DNA from: Actinophytocola sp045807065
GTDB lineage: Bacteria > Actinomycetota > Actinomycetes > Mycobacteriales > Pseudonocardiaceae
Length of the DNA stretch: 17,134 nt
Assembly: GCF_045807065.1 (NCBI RefSeq)
Contig: NZ_JBJMIE010000292.1
Coordinates: forward strand, 1 to 17,134
Reading direction: 5' to 3'
The stretch's first letter is position 1. Every line of letters starts with the position of its first letter. Shown here in pieces: positions 1 through 6,174 of the stretch. A program made the position numbers and the translations under genes. The notes beneath the pieces are model-generated. The model saw only the letters and a program-made list of their open reading frames with translations, did not search any database and was not told the origin of the DNA.

Positions 1-163
1 AACAAAATCCCAACACTAAACTATTACTAACTATCTATCCCTCTGTTCAGATGAGCCGTCGGCCTCGGCATGTCCAGCCTCAGCCACCTCGTCGCCTGCA
101 CCGTCACCGCCACGACATCGCGTCACTGATGCGCCAACCAACCAACAAATCAAGATCAACTGT

Positions 164-388
164 TGGTTCAGAGAACCAGCAGGAGGCGACCCCGGCTTCG
201 ACTGCTCCGGTCTCACCAAAGCCGCCTACGCCGCAGCCGGAGTGACCCTGCCTCGCACCGCCCAAACCCGGTACAACGCAGGCGCGCACGTCCTCAATGG
301 ACAGCCGCTGATGCCGGACGATCTCGTCTTCTACGGCACACCACATCACATCCACCACGTCGACCTCTATAGTTGTCCGATCATTTGA
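164..388 (+). pseudogene. C-terminal fragment of NlpC/P60 (C40) peptidase, decayed
   Basis: The frame through 164-388 reads GFDCSGLTKAAYAAAGVTLP, then PRTAQTRYNAG, then DDLVFYGTPHHIHHVDLY. This is the core of an NlpC/P60 cell-wall endopeptidase: catalytic Cys in DCSG, the LPRTAQ stretch, (G)DLVFYG, and the catalytic His in HHV. The family usually has GDLVF and HHVG where this has DDLVF and HHVD. Similarity stops after DLY at about 370 and the frame ends at a TGA at 386-388, so the third catalytic residue and the C-terminal strand are missing. Upstream in the same frame (50-127) is a Ser/Ala/Pro-rich stretch like the linkers that precede such domains, but no start or signal peptide is visible and the frame closes at 17-19. 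I read it as a relic, possibly of a cell-wall hydrolase from a mobile element; that origin is inference. Confidence 0.6.
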
Positions 389-1531
389 TCAGGTACTTCG
401 GAAAGTGTGCCCGGCTGGTTCGCTTGGGTGGCCGCTTTTGTTCGCCGGTGGCTGGCCTGTCGCCAGAGTGAGTTCGTGGACGTCGATGCCGATCGGGGTT
501 CGGTGGGTGTCCAGGTCTGTGATGCGCCAGGGGTGGTCGAGCAGGGCGGTGAGGGCGATGCGGACCTCCATGCGGGCGAGGTGGGCGCCCAGGCAGAAGT
601 GGATGCCGTGGCCGAAGGACAGGTGGGGGTTGGCGGTCCGGTTCGGGTCGAAGGTGTGTGGGTCGGCGAAGACCTCGGGGTCGCGGTTGGCCGCCGTGAT
701 CATCGCGACGACTCGTTGGCCTGGTTGGAGTTTCTGTCCGCCGAGTGTGGTGGGTTGGGTGACGAACCGGTCGGTTCCGCCCGTGGGCGGCAGGTAGCGG
801 AGAACCTCCTCGACGGCCAGTCGCACGTCGGCCGGCTTCGGTTGGCAGGCAAGGCAAAGGATCGCGTTCACCAGCAGGGTCTTGGTCGTCTCGTGGCCGT
901 TGATCAGGAGCAAGGTGCAGAAGTTGATCAGCTCGTCCTCGGTGAGGTCTGAGGCCGTCAGGGTCGCGATGATGCCGGTCGGCCGCTCGAACTCCTCGCG
1001 GAAGTAAGCACCCATTTCCGTCAACGCCCGGTGGAAGGCGGTCTGGCGGGCCTCGTCCGCGGTGAACGTGCCGAAGAACGACGTGACGGCCTCGGTCCAC
1101 CGGAGGAAATCCGGCCACCGCGACGGTCGCACGCCGAGCAGGCCCGCGATCGTGTGCACCGACAACGGGGAGGCCACCTCGCCGATCAGGTCGAAGGTCG
1201 ACCCGGCCGAGGCGAGCAGAGCGTGGACCCTCGCCGTGATCAACGGTGCCAACGACGACACGGCCCGGGGAGTGAACACCTGGCTGACGATGCGGCGCAA
1301 CGCATGGTGCCGGGGCGGATCGGTCGCCAGCAGGCTACGCAACAACGGGTTCGAGCGGTGCGGGATCGGTTGCGTGCTGTGGCGCAGTTCGTCGGAGGAG
1401 AACACCGCGTGGTCGGTGAGCACTCTGTCCACATCGACGTACCGGGTGGCCACCCAGCCGCCGAACGGCTCGACGAACCGCACCGGACCCACCTCTTGCC
1501 TGTGGAAAGCGAAGATCTCCTCAAGGGACAT
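389..1531 (-). CDS. Cytochrome P450
   Basis: Soluble bacterial class I cytochrome P450, a haem monooxygenase taking electrons from ferredoxin. With the start at 1531 the protein has 380 residues. The I-helix motif NGHETT is at 211-216 (oxygen-activation T215/T216), ExxR is E242-R245, and the haem loop FGHGIHFCLG is at 306-315 with Cys313 as the thiolate ligand. The substrate cannot be told from sequence. I chose ATG 1531 (MSLEEIF) because it lies 13 nt after the stop of the AraC-type gene; the frame is open to 1600 but that would overlap the upstream gene. The N-terminus is about 20 residues shorter than usual for actinomycete P450s. The gene is probably cotranscribed with the regulator. Its stop is adjacent to the stop of the convergent NlpC/P60 fragment. 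No ferredoxin gene is in the window. Confidence 0.93.
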   Translation of the reverse strand: MSLEEIFAFHRQEVGPVRFVEPFGGWVATRYVDVDRVLTDHAVFSSDELRHSTQPIPHRSNPLLRSLLATDPPRHHALRRIVSQVFTPRAVSSLAPLITARVHALLASAGSTFDLIGEVASPLSVHTIAGLLGVRPSRWPDFLRWTEAVTSFFGTFTADEARQTAFHRALTEMGAYFREEFERPTGIIATLTASDLTEDELINFCTLLLINGHETTKTLLVNAILCLACQPKPADVRLAVEEVLRYLPPTGGTDRFVTQPTTLGGQKLQPGQRVVAMITAANRDPEVFADPHTFDPNRTANPHLSFGHGIHFCLGAHLARMEVRIALTALLDHPWRITDLDTHRTPIGIDVHELTLATGQPPANKSGHPSEPAGHTFRST

Positions 1532-1544
1532 ACCCCACAGGGTG

Positions 1545-2195
1545 CTACCCGCCCACGGCCGCCGCTTGGAAGAAACGGACACACGACGACCCGACCGCAC
1601 GCCGGAACTCCGCGATCATGTGCGGCTGGTCGTAGAACCCGCTGCGGACAGCGATCTCCGCCCAGTCCGGCACCGAGGACGACCGCGCCAACGCCATCGC
1701 CCGGTGCAACCGCACCACCCGCGCGTACGCCTTGGGACTCAACCCGACCGCCACCAGGAACCGCCGCCGCAACTGCCGCTCGGACAACCCGACCGCGGCG
1801 GCGTGGTGGGACACCGACGCACCGGGAGCCGCGCGCATGGCCTGGAGCACCTGACCTATCGCTCGATCGGCCGGACGGGCCGGTGCCCGCAGCGCCCGTA
1901 ACCCGTCGGCGAGCCCCGAACCGGGGAACGGCATCCCCGTCAGGGGCACCTCGTCCGCGGCGATCCCCAACACCGAGGCACACGTCCCCGGTCGCAGCCG
2001 CACCCCCGTCAACGGCTCGGTCAGACTCCCGGTCCTGGCCTCGGTCTCCGGCCCGGTTAACCACAACGACCCGTCCGCGAAGACCAGCAGGTCCACGGAC
2101 GGTTGCGGCAACGCGGCCGGCAGCTCCCCACTGCGCCGCCACACCCGGCTGACGCGGTCAGCCAGATCGGCGGGCGGAGCGAAATCGCTGGTCAC
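1545..2195 (-). CDS. AraC-family transcriptional regulator
   Basis: About 216 residues. The N-terminal half (FAPPADLADRVSRVWRR, then VDLLVFADGSLWLTGPETEA) resembles the DUF6597-type sensor of AraC regulators. The C-terminal half has the two helix-turn-helix units: ASVSHHAAAVGLSERQLRRR followed by a second helix pair with WAEIAVRSGFYDQPHMIAEF, close to the family signature GYYDQPHLIREF. The GTG at 2195 was chosen because the sensor-domain similarity begins just after it; the frame stays open to 2420 but without family similarity. The GTG overlaps the TGA of a short frame (2192-2347) as GTGA, which may be chance. The P450 starts 13 nt downstream, so the natural inference is that this protein controls the P450 and itself. 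The ligand is unknown. Confidence 0.85.
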   Translation of the reverse strand: MTSDFAPPADLADRVSRVWRRSGELPAALPQPSVDLLVFADGSLWLTGPETEARTGSLTEPLTGVRLRPGTCASVLGIAADEVPLTGMPFPGSGLADGLRALRAPARPADRAIGQVLQAMRAAPGASVSHHAAAVGLSERQLRRRFLVAVGLSPKAYARVVRLHRAMALARSSSVPDWAEIAVRSGFYDQPHMIAEFRRAVGSSCVRFFQAAAVGG

Positions 2196-2442
2196 CCCTG
2201 AGTGAACCCCGAACGGCCGGTTCCCGCCACCGAAATACGTCCGGCCCCAGGCACTGAAAGTGTCAGGGCCCCGCCGGGGAACAACCCCAGATGGTGCGCG
2301 CCGGACGGCCAGGCGTGGGCCGGTTCGTCCGCGGTCAACGGCGTCACGCCGATGTGGCGGGCGACGGATTCGCCGCTGGGCCTGGGAGTGGCTGGCGTGC
2401 TGAGGAGACCGGGCCCGCACGGCAGACGCGGTGCGGGCCCGG
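2196..2442. other. Intergenic region upstream of the AraC-type gene
   Basis: This 247-nt gap must hold the promoter for the AraC-P450 pair, since a strong hairpin closes the gene upstream of it. I see no convincing -35/-10 pair. A 51-codon frame on the minus strand (GTG at 2347 to TGA at 2192) overlaps the AraC GTG as GTGA, the usual arrangement for translational coupling, but it has no clear ribosome-binding site and I recognise no family. A near-dyad CACT-GAA-AGTG lies at about 2254-2264 and could be an operator; this is weak. Confidence 0.3.
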
Positions 2443-2444
2443 TC
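2407..2444 (-). terminator. Strong hairpin terminator at the end of the SnoaL-like gene
   Basis: Perfect 14-bp inverted repeat GACCGGGCCCGCAC / GTGCGGGCCCGGTC separated by a 10-nt loop. The stop codon of the gene at 2443-2823 lies in the stem. There is no U-tract, as is common in high-GC actinomycete terminators. Confidence 0.75.
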
Positions 2445-2823
2445 AACGGTGCCAGCCGCTCAGCTTGGCCGGGTTGAGCACGATCCAGAGCGCGGTGACC
2501 TTGGACCCGGTCGTCTCGGCACCGACCACCGCGACGGCGCGGGAGGCGCGGCGAAGGGCCAGCCCGGCGCGGCCGTTGACGGACTCGACGGTCAGCTCGG
2601 CACCCGCTCGCCCCCACAGCGACATCATGACCAGCCGGGCGACTTCCGCCACCCCGTGCGCAGTCCCGCTCGGTCCGGGCACCAGCCCTCCGCCGTCACA
2701 CGTGGCAATGGCATCGACGTCCAGGGCGGCCGCGAGAGCGGTGACGTCTCCCCGCCGGCAAGCTTCGGCGAACCTGCGAACGACCTCGTCATGCCGGTCG
2801 GGCCGGCCACAAGATTCGCGCAC
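2443..2823 (-). CDS. Stand-alone SnoaL/NTF2-like protein, homologue of the ECF41 sigma C-terminal domain
   Basis: The protein has 126 residues from GTG 2823. It forms one SnoaL/NTF2-like fold unit: FAEACRRGDVTAL (19-30), CDGGG (42-46), HGVAEVARL (56-64), and a C-terminal VTALWIVLNPAKLSGW (109-124). The same order of elements occurs in the C-terminal domain of the sigma factor next door (FLTAARSGDLTAL, SDGNG, VGAARVAKFL, KVLWLVNPEK). NPAKL matches the NPDKL-type motif known from ECF41 C-terminal domains. There is no sigma2 or sigma4 region, so it cannot itself be a sigma factor. The start at 2823 fits an ECF41-type promoter 33 nt upstream, although the frame is open to 2940. A strong hairpin overlaps the stop. 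Its role is unknown; it may bind the same ligand as the sigma factor or compete within it (inference). A small enzyme of the SnoaL-like superfamily is the alternative. Confidence 0.8.
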   Translation of the reverse strand: MRESCGRPDRHDEVVRRFAEACRRGDVTALAAALDVDAIATCDGGGLVPGPSGTAHGVAEVARLVMMSLWGRAGAELTVESVNGRAGLALRRASRAVAVVGAETTGSKVTALWIVLNPAKLSGWHR

Positions 2824-2856
2824 ACGGTGCCCCGTTCTCTCGCGGTCCCCGGCTAG

Positions 2857-2883
2857 GACCGGGTAGCCCGCCGGTCTGTGACG
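2857..2883 (-). promoter_or_regulatory. ECF41-type promoter for the SnoaL-like gene
   Basis: On the minus strand, CGTCACA at 2883-2877, a 16-nt spacer beginning GACCGG, and GGTC at 2860-2857 followed by CTAGCC. Element, spacing and flanks match the two promoters at 4975-5035. The -35 begins 9 nt past the sigma gene stop, so this gene has its own promoter rather than simply following the sigma gene. Confidence 0.7.
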
Positions 2884-2891
2884 CCGGCGAC

Positions 2892-3812
2892 TCAGCCCGC
2901 GACGGACACCGCTTTGTTCTTCTCGGGGTTGACCAGCCACAGCACCTTGTCGATGCCTTCGGTGGTGGCGCTGACGGTGAGCAGGCCGTACACGGCGCCG
3001 TCGCGGAGGAGTACGGCGGAAGTCTGCCCGTTAGTGATCGCCCACCGCACGTCGACGTCGTCCCAGAACCAGGTGGAGATCGCCCGCAGGAACTTCGCCA
3101 CCCGCGCCGCACCCACGACCGGCGTGCGGGCGACGCCCTTCCGGCCGTTGCCGTCGGACAGGCTGGTCACGTCCGGCGTGAAGAGCCGTTCCAGCGCGGT
3201 CAGGTCGCCCGAGCGGGCGGCGGTGAGGAACGTGGTCAGCAGCTCGCGCTGCTCGGCCGCGGTCACCGGTGCGCGCCGTTCGCCCGCGATGTGCTTGCGG
3301 GCCCGGCTGACCAGCTGACGCACCGCGGGTTCGGCCGAGGACAGGATGTCCGCGATCTGCGCGTAGGAGTAGTCGAAGGCTTCCCGCAGCACGTAGGCGG
3401 CGCGTTCGTTCGGGGTGAGCTTCTCCATCAGCAGCAGGGCCGCGAACTCCAGGGCCTCACCGCGCTCGGCGCCCAGGTACGGGTCCGCGCCGGTGTCGAC
3501 CGGTTCGGGCAGCCACGGCCCGATGTAGGTCTCACGCCGTTTCCGGGCCGACTGGAGGACGTTGATGGCCAGCCGGGTGGTGGTCGTCGCCAGGAAGGCC
3601 TCCGGGTTGGCCACCGTGGCACGGTCATAGGTCTGCCACCGCAGCCAGACCTCCTGCACCAGGTCTTCGGCCTCACTGACGCTGCTGAGCATGCGATACG
3701 CGATCCCGAACAGGCGCGGCCGCACCTGCGTGAACACAGCCGCGGCCGCCTCGAGATCGTCCGCGCCGCCGAGTTCGGCACTCACCCCGGAATCCGCCAC
3801 CCCACGCCCCAT
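2892..3812 (-). CDS. ECF41-family RNA polymerase sigma factor with fused SnoaL-like domain (SigJ-like)
   Basis: The protein has 306 residues from ATG 3812. Region sigma2 includes RLFGIAYRMLSS and AEDLVQEVWLRW (48-59). The linker has GPWLPEPVD (98-106), the W-x-PEP motif typical of ECF41. Sigma4 has LTPNERAAYVLREAFDYSYA, then IADILSSAEPAVRQLVSRAR (132-172). A SnoaL/NTF2-like domain fills 188-300 and ends LWLVNPEKN, the NPDKL-like motif. In ECF41 the fused domain replaces an anti-sigma factor and modulates activity. ATG 3812 gives the usual family length; the frame remains open upstream to 4157 through a flavoprotein relic. Three matching promoters in the module make it the likely activator of its neighbours. 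I see no such promoter in front of the sigma gene itself. Confidence 0.92.
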   Translation of the reverse strand: MGRGVADSGVSAELGGADDLEAAAAVFTQVRPRLFGIAYRMLSSVSEAEDLVQEVWLRWQTYDRATVANPEAFLATTTTRLAINVLQSARKRRETYIGPWLPEPVDTGADPYLGAERGEALEFAALLLMEKLTPNERAAYVLREAFDYSYAQIADILSSAEPAVRQLVSRARKHIAGERRAPVTAAEQRELLTTFLTAARSGDLTALERLFTPDVTSLSDGNGRKGVARTPVVGAARVAKFLRAISTWFWDDVDVRWAITNGQTSAVLLRDGAVYGLLTVSATTEGIDKVLWLVNPEKNKAVSVAG

Positions 3813-3869
3813 CGTCGTCTCGCGAGCGCCGCCCGACCTCCACCACTTTACGAGGTCGGACCTCGGCGG

Positions 3870-4157
3870 GTCCCGGCAGCGCTGCCGGGCGAGCACGTTC
3901 TCCGGGCCGTCGGCGGCCAGCAGCTCGTCGATCTCGCGCCGGGGCTTCCTCCGTCGCCTCCCTCGAGACGTCGAGCCACACGCCGCCGGCCGGCGTCCCT
4001 TCTTGATCTCGGTGTACGCCGCCAGCGCCACTCTGTCGCGGGTGGACAGTCCCGTCTGGTCGGGGTCGTACCGGGCCATGAACTGCTCGCCGAGCGCGTT
4101 GCGCAGCCGCGTGCCGCCTCCGAGACGAGCGTGCCCGCCGCGTTCTCCGGCGGTCAT
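3870..4157 (-). pseudogene. Relic of fumarate reductase/succinate dehydrogenase-type flavoprotein subunit
   Basis: On the minus strand the frame starting at 4157 reads TRLRNALGEQFMARYDPDQ, then LSTRDRVALAAYTEIK, strongly like the capping region of SdhA/FrdA-type flavoproteins. The next family block, GTPAGGVWLDVS, is in another frame (about 3966-4000). A third block, REIDELLAADGPENVLARQR, like the C-terminal helical domain, returns to the first frame. The catalytic arginine region and the FAD C-terminal segment between these blocks are absent. Two frame changes plus an internal deletion mean a dead gene. The first ATG overlaps the epimerase stop as ATGA. The relic is in frame with the sigma factor, so automated calling would produce a false 421-residue sigma protein. 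Confidence 0.65.
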
Positions 4158-4918
4158 GCTCGCTTCGCGGGCGGCGGGTTCCGCGGGAGCCAGTCGGCGA
4201 ACCGGGTGGCGGACAGCTGCGCGTCGGGACCGGGCAGGAGCATGTCCTTGTCCAGCAGGGCACCGAAGTAGCGAGCGTCCGGGTCGGTGACGACTTCGCG
4301 GGGGTCACCGCGGAAGGCCAGCCCGGCGCGGATCAGCTCGTCGAGACCGAACTGCTCGGGACCGGCCACCTCGACGGTGCCGTTCAGCGGAGTGCCGACC
4401 GCGACCCGGCCGACCGCGGCGGCCACGTCTTCGGCCGCCATGGGCTGGATGCGGGCGTCCGACAGGCGCACGGTGTTTCCCTCGGTCGCCGCCTGGGCGA
4501 TGCTCCCCACGAACTCGAAGAACTGCGTGGCGTGCACGATCGAGTACGGCCGCCCGGAGTCCTTGATGAGCTTTTCCTGCGCGATCTTCGCACGGAAGTA
4601 ACCGCTTTCGGCGAGCCGCTCGGTGCCGACCACCGACAACGCCACGTGGTGCCCCACCCCGGCCTTATCCTCGGCGGCGAGGAGGTTCCCGGTGGAGGTG
4701 CGGAAGAAGCCCAGCACGGCGTCGTCGGCGAACGAGGGCGAGTTCGAAACGTCGACGACGACCTGCGCGCTCGCCAACACCTCGGCCAGTCCCTCGCCGG
4801 TCAGCGTGTTCACGCCCGAGTCGGGTGACGCGGGCACTGCTTCGTGGCCGTGTTCGGCCAGTTTCCGGACGAGTTTCGAGCCGATCAGCCCGCTGCCACC
4901 GATCACGACGATCTTCAT
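4154..4918 (-). CDS. NAD(P)-binding SDR/epimerase-like protein (NmrA/atypical SDR type)
   Basis: The protein has 254 residues. It begins MKIVVIGGSGLIGSKLVRKL, the Rossmann beta-alpha-beta with GGSGLIG at 7-13. Further typical stretches are VVDVSNSPSF, HHVALSVVGTERLAESGYF, AKIAQEKLIKDSGRPYSIVH and TQFFEF. The classical SDR Tyr-x-x-x-Lys is replaced by the atypical YFRAKIAQE arrangement. The C-terminus (VTDPDARYFGALLDKDMLLP) is a variable substrate domain. ATG 4918 has a strong ribosome-binding site (GGAGGAGAAGG, 6-nt gap). An ECF41-type promoter lies 57 nt upstream. Epimerase/NmrA-like genes are frequent ECF41 neighbours, so this is a likely sigma target; the substrate is unknown. Confidence 0.9.
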   Translation of the reverse strand: MKIVVIGGSGLIGSKLVRKLAEHGHEAVPASPDSGVNTLTGEGLAEVLASAQVVVDVSNSPSFADDAVLGFFRTSTGNLLAAEDKAGVGHHVALSVVGTERLAESGYFRAKIAQEKLIKDSGRPYSIVHATQFFEFVGSIAQAATEGNTVRLSDARIQPMAAEDVAAAVGRVAVGTPLNGTVEVAGPEQFGLDELIRAGLAFRGDPREVVTDPDARYFGALLDKDMLLPGPDAQLSATRFADWLPRNPPPAKRA

Positions 4919-4974
4919 GGTGTGCCTTCTCCTCCCGCGTCCCGGCCGCTCCGGGAACGTCGTTCCCCAGCCAG

Positions 4975-5001
4975 GACCGGACAGCCCCCCGGTTTGTGAC
5001 A
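4975..5001 (-). promoter_or_regulatory. ECF41-type promoter for the epimerase-like gene
   Basis: Minus strand: TGTCACA at 5001-4995, 16-nt spacer beginning AACCGG, then GGTC at 4978-4975 followed by CTGGCT. From memory, published ECF41 promoters have TGTCAC-like -35 and CGTC-like -10 elements; here the second element is GGTC. It is back to back with the promoter at 5009-5035. Confidence 0.75.
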
Positions 5002-5019
5002 GCCTGGATGTCACAAACC
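4991..5019. repeat. Perfect inverted repeat formed by two divergent -35 regions
   Basis: GGTTTGTGACA, 7-nt spacer GCCTGGA, TGTCACAAACC: 11-bp perfect arms. Each arm carries the -35 element of one of the divergent ECF41-type promoters, so two sigma holoenzymes would compete or bind side by side. Confidence 0.85.
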
Positions 5020-5035
5020 GCGATGGCGCCCTGTC
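5009..5035 (+). promoter_or_regulatory. ECF41-type promoter for the ferritin-like gene
   Basis: Plus strand: TGTCACA at 5009-5015, 16-nt spacer beginning AACCGC, then TGTC at 5032-5035 followed by CTGGCT. The start codon at 5074 is 38 nt beyond. Confidence 0.75.
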
Positions 5036-5073
5036 CTGGCTGGAGACACCGACCTGACGAACCGAGGTACCGC

Positions 5074-6120
5074 ATGGACACCAGTGGCGCCCACGCCATC
5101 GACACGATCGACGATCTCCGCCGCCACCTGCAGTGGGCGATCGAGCTCGAGCACGCGACCATTCCCCCTTACCTCTGCGCGCTCTACTCACTGGACCCGG
5201 CCCGCAATCCCGAAGCCGCCCACGTCGTGGGCACGGTCCTCGCCGAGGAGATGATCCATCTGGCGCTGGCCGCGAACCTGCTCAACGCCGTCGGCGGCTC
5301 GCCCAGGCTCGACACGCCGGAGCTGCTGCCGCCGTACCCGCATCCGCTGCCGCACGGCGACCGGTCCGTGCACGTCCACCTGGCCCCGTTCGGCCCCGAA
5401 GCGCTCGAGCTGTTCCTGCGCATCGAGCAGCCCGCGTCCGCGGACGACCCGCCCCAGGGCGACGAATACCGGACGATCGGGCAGTTCTACGCGGCCATCG
5501 AGGCCGGCTTGCGCACCCTGTGCGACGAGCTGGGCGAAGAGCGGGTGTTCAGCGGCGATCCGGCCCGGCAGATCGGCGAGTTCCACCTCCGGGGCGGGGG
5601 CGGCGAGGTGATGCCGGTCCACGACCTGAAGTCCGCGTCGGCCGCGTTGGCGGAAATCATCGAACAGGGTGAAGGGGCCGCGCGCACCGACGTGTGGGAC
5701 GGCGATCGCGACGTCTTCCACCCCGAGCGGGAAGAGGTCGCGCACTTCTACCGCTTCCAGGAGCTCCGGCTGGGCCGCCGCTACCGGACCGGCGACACAC
5801 CGCGGTCCGGGCCGACCGGCGAGGAGATCGCGGTCGACCTCGATGGCGTGCTGCCGATGCGGCACAACCCGCGGACGGCCGACTATCCGGAGGACAGCCC
5901 GATCCGGGTCGCCCAAGAGGAGTTCAACCAGACCTACAGCCTGCTGCTCTACCTGCTCGAGCAGGCCTTCAACGGCAGCCCGGGCCAGATGCAGGACGCC
6001 GTCGGCACGATGTTCGGGCTGCGCACGCAGGCGCTGGCGCTGATGAAGATGCCCACCGGCGACGGGACGACGACCGCGGGCCCGACCTTCGAGTACGTGC
6101 CACCCGAGCGGCGGAACTGA
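5074..6120 (+). CDS. Ferritin-like VioB/RebD-type domain protein
   Basis: The protein has 348 residues from ATG 5074, with GAGG seven nt before it. The N-terminal half is a ferritin-like four-helix domain: LRRHLQWAIELEHATIPPYL (15-34) and VLAEEMIHLALAANLLNAVG (55-74), giving the carboxylate/histidine ligands E24 or E26, E58/E59 and H62. Later stretches include EYRTIGQFYAAIEAGL, ALAEIIEQGEGA, EEVAHFYRFQEL and EFNQTYSLLLYLLEQAF. This matches the ferritin-like domain family (PF12902) of VioB and RebD/StaD, the iminophenylpyruvate dimer synthases. It is much shorter than those two-domain enzymes (about 1000 residues), and no tryptophan oxidase or other indolocarbazole gene is nearby. A stand-alone oxidative metalloenzyme is the inference. 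Transcription is likely from the ECF41 promoter upstream. Confidence 0.88.
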   Translation: MDTSGAHAIDTIDDLRRHLQWAIELEHATIPPYLCALYSLDPARNPEAAHVVGTVLAEEMIHLALAANLLNAVGGSPRLDTPELLPPYPHPLPHGDRSVHVHLAPFGPEALELFLRIEQPASADDPPQGDEYRTIGQFYAAIEAGLRTLCDELGEERVFSGDPARQIGEFHLRGGGGEVMPVHDLKSASAALAEIIEQGEGAARTDVWDGDRDVFHPEREEVAHFYRFQELRLGRRYRTGDTPRSGPTGEEIAVDLDGVLPMRHNPRTADYPEDSPIRVAQEEFNQTYSLLLYLLEQAFNGSPGQMQDAVGTMFGLRTQALALMKMPTGDGTTTAGPTFEYVPPERRN

Positions 6121-6130
6121 TGCACGGGCG

Positions 6131-6165
6131 CCGTGCTCGCCGGTACGCCCTGCCGGCGAGCACGG
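6131..6165. terminator. Bidirectional hairpin between convergent genes
   Basis: Perfect 13-bp arms CCGTGCTCGCCGG / CCGGCGAGCACGG with a 9-nt loop, in the 54-nt gap between the stops at 6120 (+) and 6175 (-). It can serve both genes. Confidence 0.8.
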
Positions 6166-6174
6166 TGGCGGGAA

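Noticed and set aside
378..389. Small dyad GATCA-TT-TGATC between the NlpC/P60 relic and the P450 stop
   Set aside because: Arms of only 5 bp; too weak for a terminator or operator claim.
1031..2152. Long plus-strand open frame opposite the P450 and AraC genes
   Set aside because: Its translation is low-complexity Arg/Pro/Ala-rich with no family match; it is the complement of two recognisable genes.
3291..4271. Plus-strand open frame of 326 codons opposite the sigma factor
   Set aside because: Antisense shadow of the ECF41 gene and flavoprotein relic; no domain or ribosome-binding site.
5188..5916. Minus-strand open frame of 242 codons
   Set aside because: Antisense to the ferritin-like gene, with residue composition typical of a shadow frame.
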